Program-made: the position numbers and the translations under genes
In this document: one piece after another, positions 8,752 to 16,987 of the stretch
How positions within the stretch are numbered: position 1 is the first letter of the stretch
Layout: each line of letters opens with the position of its first letter
Notes under the pieces: generated by a model
Seen by the model: the letters and a program-made list of their open reading frames with translations, nothing else
Databases searched by the model: none
Told to the model about the DNA's origin: nothing
Origin: Flavobacteriales bacterium
GTDB taxonomy: Bacteria; Bacteroidota; Bacteroidia; Flavobacteriales_D; Sanyastnellaceae
Length of the DNA: 64,000 bases
NCBI GenBank assembly: GCA_018402085.1
Contig: JAGYJM010000002.1
Coordinates: forward strand, 2,929,501-2,993,500
Reading direction: 5' to 3'

Positions 8752-9070
8752 ACTGTAGGTCTTGCGCTATCTCTTGAAAGTACTTATCGCGAATACCCTT
8801 TCTGGAGACCAGATCTACTTTTCTCCCCAGCAGCGACTCAAGCTCCAGTGCGAGGTCGATGAAGCGAGAACCAACAGTTCCGTCGAACTCCACCAAAATG
8901 TCAACGTCACTTTCAGGACCAAAGTCTTCACGGGTCACCGATCCGAACAAGGCCATCGAACGAATGGGGTACCGTGACTGTAAGCGCCCTAATGCCTCGC
9001 GCAATAATTGAACGATTTGTTCTGAAGACTTCACATTCAAAGATAAGAAAGAACTCTTCTCTGAATTCAC
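8744..9070 (-). CDS. mntA: MntA-like nucleotidyltransferase antitoxin
   Basis: A 108-aa minimal nucleotidyltransferase with the G-S-x10-D-x-D signature: G43-S44 in ALFGSVTREDFG and D55, D57 in SDVDILVEF. In this family the enzyme transfers AMP from ATP to the tyrosine of the partner HepT and so neutralises it. The start is a GTG at 9070; no ATG is available. About 35 bases separate it from the stop of the radical SAM gene, so transcription may come from that gene or from within its end. The overlap with hepT supports translational coupling. Confidence 0.9.
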   Translation of the reverse strand: MNSEKSSFLSLNVKSSEQIVQLLREALGRLQSRYPIRSMALFGSVTREDFGPESDVDILVEFDGTVGSRFIDLALELESLLGRKVDLVSRKGIRDKYFQEIAQDLQYV

Positions 9071-9106
9071 GCAGGTAATCCCGTCTCGAAGACCGTTTGA
9101 GGCGAC

Positions 9107-11296
9107 TCACCTCATCTTCACCACCCAAACCACCGTTTTCTGCAGCTCCCGCCACCAGGGGAGCACCAACACATCCGCCGTTTTTACGGCGCCTGAAGCT
9201 ACACGCAATGACTCAGCGAACGTGCGCATTTCCACACCGTTAGACTGGAGGAGATCCATCTCTGACCAGTACTTTTGCAGGCAATCAGCGACCGCCGGCG
9301 GAACCGTGATCTGACTGACGCCGCCATCGCCGCGCAGCTCAAGCTGGATCTTGCCCTTGTGCTTACCTACCTCGCGCAACATGCCGCGGTAGTGAAAAAC
9401 GCGGTAGCCCGGGTGCTTCAGCGGATCTTCATCGAGCTGCTTCAGGGCCTTGCGCACCAGCTTGCGCGAAACCGTCGGCTGCGGCACCGGAAAGTCAAAG
9501 AACTCCTCCAAACTGAAATCGAGCCCGTTGCCGTGCATGTAGTTGTACAGGGCCTTGTTCAACCCTTCGCTGTAGCGCTCGTGATCACAACCGGCAGGAT
9601 CTTCGTGAAAGAGGTCGTTATTGGCAAAGCCGGCAAACTCAGGACCTGTGCGGACGACCTTGTACTTGGCCGGATCCTTGCCCACCGGACTGTGTGCCGT
9701 CATCGCAAACTGGTGCCAGAAGGCAGAATGCACGAATCCTTCTGCAAACAGCTGACGAACGATTTCGAGCGAATCAATGGTCTCCTGCTCGGTCTCGGTC
9801 GGGAAGCCATACATCAGGTAGGCATGCACCATGATACCGGCATCCCTGAAACCTCTGCACACACGGGCGACCTGCTCAACGGTAACGCCCTTCTCCATCA
9901 ATTCAAGCAAGCGGTTGGTCGCCACTTCAAGTCCGCCCGTAACGGCGATGCACCCGCTGGCAGCGAGCAATCGGCACAGGTCGTGCGTAAACGTCTTCTC
10001 AAACCGGATGTTCGTCCACCAGGTCACTTGCAATCCCCTGCGCAAAATCTCCAGCGCAAGGTCACGCATGGCCAGCGGCGGTGCGGCTTCATCTACGAAA
10101 TGAAAGCCCGTTTCACCGGTCTGCGCTATGAGCGCCTCCATTTTATCGACCAGTTCTTTCGCCGGCGACTGCTCAAATCGCCCGATGTAATCAAGCGTCA
10201 CATCGCAAAAACTACACTTCTTCCAATAGCATCCGTGCGCAATCGTCAGCTTATTCCAGCGGCCGTCATTCCACAAGCGGTGCATCGGGTTGGGCATATC
10301 AAACATTGACAAATACGCATCCAGTCGCAGCCCGCGGTAATCCGGTGCCGGCAACTTCGCGTGTCCGAAATCACCGCCCGCAAGGTTATTCACGTACTCA
10401 ACCTCTTCACCATTTCGTCTGAAAGTTCGCTTCAGAAAAGGGTGTATGGTCGGTTCTTTTACATGGCGCAAAAGCGCCAGGATGGGGCCTTCGCCGTCGT
10501 CAAGTGTGATGTAGTCAACGTAATCAAACACCCTCGGATCCGTGAGATCGCGCAGCTCGGTGTTCGGATAGCCGCCCCCCATCGTCACGATAGTCTCGGG
10601 ATAGTGCAGCTTGATCCACTGTCCGACCTTCAGTGCGCCGTAGAGGTTACCACCAAAGGGCACCGTAAAGCCAACGACTTCGGGCACTCCTTCTTCAAAG
10701 TAGCGCGCTGCCACCCGAATCAGGATGTCATCGACGTAGTTGTTGGGCGCAGTGAGGGCCGCTTCAATGGGATCAAACGAGCTGGCGGTGCGTGAGATGC
10801 GCTCGGCGTATTTTGAAATCCCGAGATACGGACCGACCGTCGCTGAAATCAGATCTACCAGGTCTTCGAGGTAGAGCGAACAGAGGTAGCGCGCCTGGTC
10901 TTGCACGCTGTTGGTGCCGAAATGCCACTCGAGGTCAATGGCCGCCTCGAAGCGCGGACCTTCAGGAAGAAAAGTGCGCCTGGCAATGCGGTAGCCGAGG
11001 GTGAGACGTTTGTTCTGCAGAAATGCTACAACCTCATCAATGGTCGCGAGGTAGGCCTCCCGCTGATCCATGACCTCAAGCACGTCGGGATTGATCTCCG
11101 TTGTGGTTTCAATATGCGCATCAATGGCCGCGAACAGATCGGTTAGTCCCTGCCGGTTAAACAGCTCGAGGATGAGATCGAGTCCGAGATCGCCCTGACG
11201 CGTGGCCACACCTTGCTGCTCAAGAAAACCCTTGAGGTAGGCCGTGGCCGGATAGGGCGTATTGAGTTGCGTCAGTGGCGGAATCAGCAAAAGCAT
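9107..11296 (-). CDS. B12-binding domain radical SAM protein
   Basis: A 729-aa protein. The N-terminal part (about 1-290) has a cobalamin-binding-like fold with the GGGYPNTE and DYITLDDGEGPILALL segments typical of B12-binding radical SAM enzymes. The radical SAM core follows with the cluster motif C356-x4-C361-x2-C364 (GCYWKKCSFC), then GGLEVATNRLLELMEKGV and YLMYGFPTETEQE. The substrate cannot be predicted; these enzymes often perform methylations or ring rearrangements. A -7 box TACCTTTG lies 5 bases before the ATG. The last 25 codons are duplicated as loose repeats at 1437 and 8234. Two mini-hairpins lie in the gene, at 9172 (sense, near the C-terminus) and 10464 (antisense). Confidence 0.85.
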   Translation of the reverse strand: MLLLIPPLTQLNTPYPATAYLKGFLEQQGVATRQGDLGLDLILELFNRQGLTDLFAAIDAHIETTTEINPDVLEVMDQREAYLATIDEVVAFLQNKRLTLGYRIARRTFLPEGPRFEAAIDLEWHFGTNSVQDQARYLCSLYLEDLVDLISATVGPYLGISKYAERISRTASSFDPIEAALTAPNNYVDDILIRVAARYFEEGVPEVVGFTVPFGGNLYGALKVGQWIKLHYPETIVTMGGGYPNTELRDLTDPRVFDYVDYITLDDGEGPILALLRHVKEPTIHPFLKRTFRRNGEEVEYVNNLAGGDFGHAKLPAPDYRGLRLDAYLSMFDMPNPMHRLWNDGRWNKLTIAHGCYWKKCSFCDVTLDYIGRFEQSPAKELVDKMEALIAQTGETGFHFVDEAAPPLAMRDLALEILRRGLQVTWWTNIRFEKTFTHDLCRLLAASGCIAVTGGLEVATNRLLELMEKGVTVEQVARVCRGFRDAGIMVHAYLMYGFPTETEQETIDSLEIVRQLFAEGFVHSAFWHQFAMTAHSPVGKDPAKYKVVRTGPEFAGFANNDLFHEDPAGCDHERYSEGLNKALYNYMHGNGLDFSLEEFFDFPVPQPTVSRKLVRKALKQLDEDPLKHPGYRVFHYRGMLREVGKHKGKIQLELRGDGGVSQITVPPAVADCLQKYWSEMDLLQSNGVEMRTFAESLRVASGAVKTADVLVLPWWRELQKTVVWVVKMR
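9109..9190 (-). repeat. copy C of the 82-bp repeat (3' end of radical SAM gene)
   Basis: Genic copy of the repeat also found at 1437-1518 and 8234-8336. The mini-hairpin at 9172-9190 has stem GCCGT/ACGGC and loop AAAA and encodes A-V-K-T-A-D in the gene's frame. Confidence 0.85.
10464..10484 (+). repeat. mini-hairpin, antisense inside radical SAM gene
   Basis: TGGCGC-AAAA-GCGCCA-GGATG, a 6-bp stem version. The encoded segment GPILALLRHV is a normal part of the family, so coincidence is possible here. Confidence 0.5.
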
Positions 11297-11300
11297 GGTG

Positions 11301-11308
11301 CAAAGGTA
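11301..11308 (-). promoter_or_regulatory. -7 box of the radical SAM gene
   Basis: Minus-strand TACCTTTG matches TAnnTTTG exactly and lies 5 bases before the start codon, giving a very short leader. Confidence 0.55.
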
Positions 11309-11319
11309 ACTTCGAATTC

Positions 11320-11405
11320 ACAATGAAGAATGCATGATTCACAATGCATAATTCATGATGCAGGGTGCAGGATTCATAATTCGCGATGCATGATGCACAT
11401 TCAAG
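11320..11405. repeat. degenerate ATTCATAATGCATGATTC-type repeats
   Basis: A run of near-repeats of a 10-14 base theme (attcacaatg, gcatgattcacaatgc, ataattcatgatgc, attcataattcgcgatgc). One more copy lies at 11880-11900. Low complexity and non-coding; the minus-strand frame through it gives only repetitive peptide. Confidence 0.6.
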
Positions 11406-11557
11406 ATGGAAGTGTGCCTGAAGAAGCGGTGAGCGGTTTGGTCGTACTTCATTGAATACTCGTGAATTACAAATTAGCCCATTCACAACGGATGCTTTTG
11501 TTCATTTATAATGGACACTTTTGTTCATTCGCAATGAATGCTGGACTATGTGTCCTT

Positions 11558-11719
11558 AATCAAGAAATCGATGGATTGCTCAAAGCCATGCGCTTTTTTG
11601 GTCTCACCAATGGCACAATTATCACATTGAATCAAGATGATCGTATGGCTGTCGAAGAGTTCCGTATCCATGTCGAGCCGGCATTTACCTTCTTCGGTGG
11701 TGATCGAAATGCTCGTTGA
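11558..11719 (+). pseudogene. remnant of the C-terminus of a DUF4143-type AAA ATPase
   Basis: The translated frame EIDGLLKAMRFFGLTNGTII followed by TLNQDDRMAVEEFRIHVEPAFTFF closely follows the last residues of archaeal/bacterial AAA ATPases with a DUF4143 domain, which end in a pattern like 'E..GL..A...F.L..G.I.T.NQED......I.I.P...F'. Nothing upstream in any frame supplies the ATPase domain; the sequence before it is repeat-like. It therefore looks like a leftover fragment of a deleted gene in the 650-base gap between the radical SAM gene and the SbcC-like gene. The rest of the gap holds only the ATTCATAATG-type repeats. Confidence 0.55.
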
Positions 11720-11954
11720 TCTAGAATTACTATTGCGAAATGGGTTGAATGTCAAGAGAACCTCTTTATCCTGCAGAAGGATGCTGACAACCCTGTTTCA
11801 ATTGTAGGGTCAATCACGCGAAATAGGAAAGAAGAACCTCGTGTAATGAGTTTTTCAAAAAGCTGATTTATGTTCTGATCATTCATGATGCAGGATGCAC
11901 CGTGAGCAATGATGAGCTGCCTCACTACCTCCTGAAATGAGCAGCGGCTGGCGG

Positions 11955-14900
11955 TCAGGCTTCGCCAAACACGATTCCAAACAGTTGTTCCGCTTCATCT
12001 TTTGGGACCTCATGGCGAAGTGCTTCAAGCTGTGCTGATTCTTGCAGCTCTTGCAAAGTCACAATCCGCCTGGGATCACCCAACTTGTTTTGATCAGTGA
12101 GATACTGCTCCAATTCTTCTGTGCTTGAAGATCTAAAGCGAGGGACTTCTCCACCCTTCAAGGCTTCAATCAATGCCTGCGGGTTGTGCTTGAGCTCGAC
12201 GAGCTTTTCGCTAACGGCGTCAATGAAGCTTCCGCTGACCGCTTCTGAAGCCTCCAGGTCATCACGTGTTATGGGTTGAGGTCTTCCTTGCCGGTAGACC
12301 TCAAGCATAGCGCGTAGCCATTCTGCGCGCTTGCGTGTGTCAGACGCGAGCGTTTGCCAGGTTTCAGCATCAAATCCGGCGACAGGCGTAGCTGAAAGCT
12401 GCGCGAGTTGCCCCCAGGTATCCAGTCCGGCTTCAAGTAAGCGATGTAAAACGGCAAGGTCCGGGATCAGGTACCAGAGGTGAACAGCCATTACCTCATC
12501 GGTGAGGGGATTGACCTGAGGTACCTTGATCATTTTACCGTAGGTAAGCCGGTCGTACCCCTCCGGCGAAGGTACCGGCTCCCGTTGCGCAACCTCAGGC
12601 AGCTCTTCTATAGAAATGGTTTCACCGCCGTGCTCATCCAGCCGCACGACGGTATGGTTGACCTGCTGTTGCATCAGCTTTCGGCGCCATTTCACTACTT
12701 CGTCTTCCTGGGCAGTGAAATAGAAGACCTGGCGACCGGTTTCCACAATTTCGAGCAATGCATCAATAATGGCCTCTGCGCGTTCGTCATCGCTGTTGGC
12801 GAGCAACTCATCCACCATAAGCGGCATGCGGTGCTCGCGTTCAATGCTCTCGATATAGGCCAGTCGCACAGAAAGCAAGAGTTGAATGCGGGTACCGGTC
12901 GAGAGCTGATCCAGTGTCAGGTCAGCCCGCGTCTCCGTGTTCCTTGCCATAAAAGCACCACTATCGGCCGGAATGAGCAGCTCCCATTTACCTTTGGTGA
13001 TCTTCGTGAACAAGTCTTTTGCTGCAGCATAAACCTTTGAGTTTCCTTCTGCCTGTGCCTCTGCCATGATCGCTTCTTTGATGCGGTAACCCGCTGCGCT
13101 GCTCAAATGCGACTCAAACCTGATTTGCACCTCGTCAAGAGCAGCCTCTTTTGCCTGCAGTGCTTGTTGAAGCGCTACACCATCTTTAGCCTGTCCCACC
13201 TCGGCATTGATATCCGCAATGTCCTTGATAAGCTGCTCTTTGCGTTCGGTCTGCTCACTTTCACGCTCAACACCTTCACGAAGCTCATCAGCTTCCATCG
13301 CTCGAATGCGATCAACGGTTGCAGCATCTGCCTGACCCAACTGATCATTGGCATTTTGCACCTTCCATTCATAGCCCTTGATATCTCGCAGCAGCTCGTT
13401 ATAGTCCGATAGTTGATCATGCATCTTCGGCAGCTCCTCGGCTCGTTCTGTTGTGAGTCCGACGCGAACTAGAATCTGCTCAATATCGTTGCTGTGCCCT
13501 TCTTTTTCGGAGGTGAGGCGTTGAAGCTCTTTCTCTTTATCTGCATACTTTTTCGTGGATTCCTCATACTTCTTCAGTCTGCTCACAAGCGCTTCATGCG
13601 CCGGGATGTACTGTTCTACAGACTCAACCGCTTCAGCATTCAGGACCTCAACACGCTCATTAAACTGCTGAAGTGCCTGTTTCAGCGTTTTTTCTTTTGA
13701 GCTCAGCTGAGCTCTCAGGCCTGCGTGATTGCTAACAGCCTCCCTCCACTTTTCGGCTCTTTGAAGGAGATCAAAGAGCGCTGCCATTTCAGGCTCGTCG
13801 CCGCCCGTTTCGAAACCAATCGACTGAATGGCTTCCGCAAAGGTGGTATACGCGGTAGCGAGTTCTTTGTCGGCAGCCTCCAGTTCCTTTTGAAGTCGCT
13901 CGCATCGCTTTTCGTCGTCAGATCGCAGCTCCCACGAAGCAAGGTCTTTTGCCAAATCACTCATTCTTGCCGCAACCGCTTCGGCATCCCACTTATCCGG
14001 CGCTTTCGCGCCGGTATCCCGATACTTACGCTCCCAGTTCGAACGATTTTGCATGTCCGGACTCGCTGCTTTATTACCGGAGAATGCAGCCGCTAGGATC
14101 AACACAACAGCTACGGCTGAGGCGATAGCGGCCCATACCGGACCAAGTGTAAAACCGAGCACAGCCGAAACGGCAGCCACCGCCACGGCCAGCCAGAGCA
14201 GCGTTTTACCGGAAGCGTTGCTACCTGACGAAGGGGTGCCTTCCCCTACTGCTTCAACCCAATTTGCGAGGTGTGAATGCGCAGCCCTTAGCTTCTCAGC
14301 TTCGAGCCCTAAACTTTCTTCCGAATCCAGTTTCTCCCGGAGCGCTTTAAGGTCTTCCTCGGTTCTAACTCGCTTCTGTTTCGTGGTGAGAAAATCTGAC
14401 AGCAATTGCTGGTACCTGCCCGGCCAGCCTTCGGGCATTTGCTTAAAAGGATCGCGATCTTCTTGCAATCCGAGTTGATTGGCGGCCTCTTGCACTGCAC
14501 CTTCGGCAGCATCCAGATCGGTTTTGCTTTGCAGTCGCTCTTTCTCAGCGTCTTTGATGCGGCGGTCAAACTCCCGCAGAACCTCGAGTTCTTCTGTTGC
14601 ATTGAGGCTGTCAGGAAGGTTGAGCTCTGCGATCTCAGCCTTAAGCTTGTCAAGTTCAGTAGTGAGGTTTTCCCTCACTCGCTCCGTCGCTTTAAGCTTT
14701 TGTTCCAGTTCTCTGTAGCGCTCGTAATCGTCTTCCCGGAGCTTCGACATGTTCTCCGGGAACTGCTCAAGCCGCGCCTGACACTCCGAAATCTTTTCGC
14801 GGTTTTCGAGAAGGTCGAGCTGCGTTCGGTAGAGCTTCAGGTTTTTCAGTTCCTGATCGATGCGATTCTTTTCATTCTCTTTCGCCTCCAGATCCTTGAG

Positions 14901-15446
14901 CCTGTCGAACAAGGCCGCCTGTTTATCTCGGATTGCTCTGAGTTCATCAACGCGCGCTGTATATGCTCGATAATCCTTGTTGACGTTCACCTTGGGGGCA
15001 GAATATCCGAGACCTGCAGCCGCTGCCTCCACGTCGTACCCGCCGTTGAGTTCCGTTCGGATGGTCTTACCGAGGTTCTTGTCTTCCCCTTTAATCAGCT
15101 GATCGAGGGCAAGAGCGTAGCGTTCCCAGCCTTTTTCCATGGGCTCGGGTGGACGCTGCTCGGCTTCGTTTCCTTTAGTCGCGCGTGCGGCTGAGCCGTC
15201 GATGGTGAACACCCAGTCATTGGTGCCGTCATGCGCTCCAAAATGCGCGCGGCATCCCCGCTCTCCCTTTATCCATAGCGCATGCCCCATCGCGCGGGCG
15301 AGCGAACTCTTGCCCGAGCCATTGGGTCCGGTGATGATGTTCAGACGATCACTCAGGTTAATTTCTTTCAGGTGGAGGCCACCCGGAATACCGGGAAGTG
15401 CCTTCACATCCATTTCTTTTACAGCAAGCTTTTGTTTTGCGGTCAT
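11955..15446 (-). CDS. SbcC/YhaN-like AAA ATPase of a DNA-repair nuclease complex
   Basis: An 1163-aa SMC-like ATPase. Walker A is at residues 40-48 (GPNGSGKSS). Long coiled-coil arms rich in Glu, Lys and Leu follow, and the C-terminal ATPase half carries LTLDQLSTGTRIQLLLSVRL (signature) and MPLMVDELLANSDDERAE (Walker B). Two hydrophobic segments near residues 413-460 interrupt the arms, as in the YhaN branch, so the complex may be membrane-attached. About 230 residues after the ATPase domain form a helical extension (LLEAGLDTWGQLAQLS) resembling helix-hairpin-helix elements. It overlaps the YhaO-like nuclease by 4 bases (ATGA), so the two surely work together in processing DNA ends. A mini-hairpin at 13994 encodes G-A-K-A-P-D just after the membrane segments. 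Confidence 0.8.
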   Translation of the reverse strand: MTAKQKLAVKEMDVKALPGIPGGLHLKEINLSDRLNIITGPNGSGKSSLARAMGHALWIKGERGCRAHFGAHDGTNDWVFTIDGSAARATKGNEAEQRPPEPMEKGWERYALALDQLIKGEDKNLGKTIRTELNGGYDVEAAAAGLGYSAPKVNVNKDYRAYTARVDELRAIRDKQAALFDRLKDLEAKENEKNRIDQELKNLKLYRTQLDLLENREKISECQARLEQFPENMSKLREDDYERYRELEQKLKATERVRENLTTELDKLKAEIAELNLPDSLNATEELEVLREFDRRIKDAEKERLQSKTDLDAAEGAVQEAANQLGLQEDRDPFKQMPEGWPGRYQQLLSDFLTTKQKRVRTEEDLKALREKLDSEESLGLEAEKLRAAHSHLANWVEAVGEGTPSSGSNASGKTLLWLAVAVAAVSAVLGFTLGPVWAAIASAVAVVLILAAAFSGNKAASPDMQNRSNWERKYRDTGAKAPDKWDAEAVAARMSDLAKDLASWELRSDDEKRCERLQKELEAADKELATAYTTFAEAIQSIGFETGGDEPEMAALFDLLQRAEKWREAVSNHAGLRAQLSSKEKTLKQALQQFNERVEVLNAEAVESVEQYIPAHEALVSRLKKYEESTKKYADKEKELQRLTSEKEGHSNDIEQILVRVGLTTERAEELPKMHDQLSDYNELLRDIKGYEWKVQNANDQLGQADAATVDRIRAMEADELREGVERESEQTERKEQLIKDIADINAEVGQAKDGVALQQALQAKEAALDEVQIRFESHLSSAAGYRIKEAIMAEAQAEGNSKVYAAAKDLFTKITKGKWELLIPADSGAFMARNTETRADLTLDQLSTGTRIQLLLSVRLAYIESIEREHRMPLMVDELLANSDDERAEAIIDALLEIVETGRQVFYFTAQEDEVVKWRRKLMQQQVNHTVVRLDEHGGETISIEELPEVAQREPVPSPEGYDRLTYGKMIKVPQVNPLTDEVMAVHLWYLIPDLAVLHRLLEAGLDTWGQLAQLSATPVAGFDAETWQTLASDTRKRAEWLRAMLEVYRQGRPQPITRDDLEASEAVSGSFIDAVSEKLVELKHNPQALIEALKGGEVPRFRSSSTEELEQYLTDQNKLGDPRRIVTLQELQESAQLEALRHEVPKDEAEQLFGIVFGEA
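13994..14012 (-). repeat. mini-hairpin in the SbcC-like gene
   Basis: On the gene strand GGCGC-GAAA-GCGCC-GGATA (tail differs by one base), encoding G-A-K-A-P-D in sense. Confidence 0.7.
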
Positions 15447-16747
15447 CCTTCTTGTTTTTGAGCAATGAGTGAACTGAGGAGGTTTTTACATTCATTGAGC
15501 AGCACTTCATCCAGCGCTTTGCGCTGCACATCTTCATACTTCTCTTCTCGCCCGCGCCGCATCAAGTCATGATGGTACTGGTGCCTGGCGAGGTAGTCGA
15601 AATCTTTCAGCAGGGTCTCGCGCAACTTCGCGGTTGCAGCGGTATGCTGGCCGCTTTCAAGGGCTATAATGAGCCTGGCCAGCGATCCGGCCGGACTTTT
15701 TTCTTCGGCCAGGGTGTGCAGGTCTTCAACTTCCGGCTGAAGTGCATAGGTCAGTTTACGAACGCTGTAGTTCAGGTCTCCGGCTTGTGCGCTTGATTCA
15801 TTCGGATAGCCATCCAGTTGATCTATCACATACCCGAAGTCACTCTGCCTGCCTGTAACATGCACATCCATGACGAGATGCTCAAGATGCGGGTGCTCTT
15901 CATTGAACTCTTCGGCTTTCTCGCGCACTGCGTTGATGACCTTTGAGCGGATGTTGTCCGATTCTTCACCGGTGAGGTCCACCTCAAGATTGAGGTAACG
16001 CACCGGAGAGAGCGGCACAAAACGGGTGGTAATGCGCCCTTTACCGGCTACCTCAATCAGTGTGACCCCGTGGTGTTCCTGCTCAGAAGGGTCAAGCGCC
16101 TGCGGCGAACCGGGGTAAGCGAATGGCACCCCATTCTCCTGCATATCGTCACGCTTGTGGATGTGTCCGAGCAACCAGTAATCCGCCGCTCCCGATAGCA
16201 ACCGGGATGCGGCGAAATCAGATTTCTCAACAGGGGCATACGGACTCGCTCTATCGAAATCACAATGCAGCAATCCGATCACCGGATGGTCAGTTTCGAG
16301 CAGTGAATTGTCAAAACCCGTAAAGGGTGAGCGCTGGTAATGCTGCTGCGGAAATGACCATCCTACAAGCCGGACAGTACCCTCGTCAAACTGCAGATCC
16401 ATAGATTCCCATTCGCCTTTCGCCCCAAGCAGATGCACCGTGCCTGCTCCCGTTGAATGTATGGCTTGCGGAAGCGAATCATAATCGTGGTTGCCCGCCA
16501 CCATATACACGGGAATGTTCTGCTCAGCGAGCTTACTGAAGCCTTGTGCCATTTGCGATACAGCCTCAAAGAACTTGTTATCACGGTCAATGCAATCGCC
16601 GCCCATGAGCACAGCGTCTACTTTTTGCTCAATGGCGTAATTCACAATGCGCTGCCACACCACACTGGTTGATACACCCTGTTCATCCGGAAGTCCTGAT
16701 GAAGATCGTCCGAGGTGCAGGTCACTGAAAGCGAGAAAACGGATCAT
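15443..16747 (-). CDS. SbcD/YhaO-like metallophosphoesterase nuclease
   Basis: A 434-aa calcineurin-like phosphoesterase. Metal-binding motifs are in order: D9 and H11 in FSDLHLG, GGDCID, GNHDYDS and GHIHKRD, all intact. This is the Mre11/SbcD-type nuclease subunit that pairs with the SMC-like ATPase encoded immediately downstream, with a 4-base overlap. A C-terminal region beyond residue 250 likely contacts the ATPase coiled coil. A mini-hairpin with a 3-base loop (15508-15525) and an expanded-loop one (16180-16213) lie within the gene. The second encodes S-G-A-A-D immediately before the GHIH metal motif. Confidence 0.85.
   Translation of the reverse strand: MIRFLAFSDLHLGRSSSGLPDEQGVSTSVVWQRIVNYAIEQKVDAVLMGGDCIDRDNKFFEAVSQMAQGFSKLAEQNIPVYMVAGNHDYDSLPQAIHSTGAGTVHLLGAKGEWESMDLQFDEGTVRLVGWSFPQQHYQRSPFTGFDNSLLETDHPVIGLLHCDFDRASPYAPVEKSDFAASRLLSGAADYWLLGHIHKRDDMQENGVPFAYPGSPQALDPSEQEHHGVTLIEVAGKGRITTRFVPLSPVRYLNLEVDLTGEESDNIRSKVINAVREKAEEFNEEHPHLEHLVMDVHVTGRQSDFGYVIDQLDGYPNESSAQAGDLNYSVRKLTYALQPEVEDLHTLAEEKSPAGSLARLIIALESGQHTAATAKLRETLLKDFDYLARHQYHHDLMRRGREEKYEDVQRKALDEVLLNECKNLLSSLIAQKQEG
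15508..15525 (-). repeat. mini-hairpin with 3-base loop in SbcD-like gene
   Basis: Gene strand AGCGC-AAA-GCGCT-GGATG, encoding R-K-A-L-D in sense. Confidence 0.5.
16180..16213 (-). repeat. expanded-loop mini-hairpin in SbcD-like gene
   Basis: Gene strand GCCGC...GCGGC followed by GGATT, with a loop holding a nested CCCGG..TCGGG pairing. Confidence 0.4.
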
Positions 16748-16987
16748 AGGTATTCTGTTGTGAGTACGAAGTTCGTTAAGTAGAACGTAATGTATTTACG
16801 AAGTGAGACAAACCGATGAGATAAATGTATGGCGTGAGCTGACTTCGCCAAAAAACTCTAACACCTTCTCAATTAACAATGCATTAAGATAAAATCAGGC
16901 AATACCAACAAATCTTTGGCGTTATAAAGAACGAAAACCCACCGCTTTGCTGTGTGTTTTTTTGAATTAACCCATCAACCCTTTGCT

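Noticed and set aside
9275-10309. 344-codon open frame opposite the radical SAM gene
   Set aside because: It is the shadow of a strongly supported gene; the peptide has no recognisable features and follows the codon structure of the minus strand.
11220-11486. Minus-strand 88-codon frame overlapping the radical SAM start
   Set aside because: It is mostly the translation of ATTCATAATG-type repeats.
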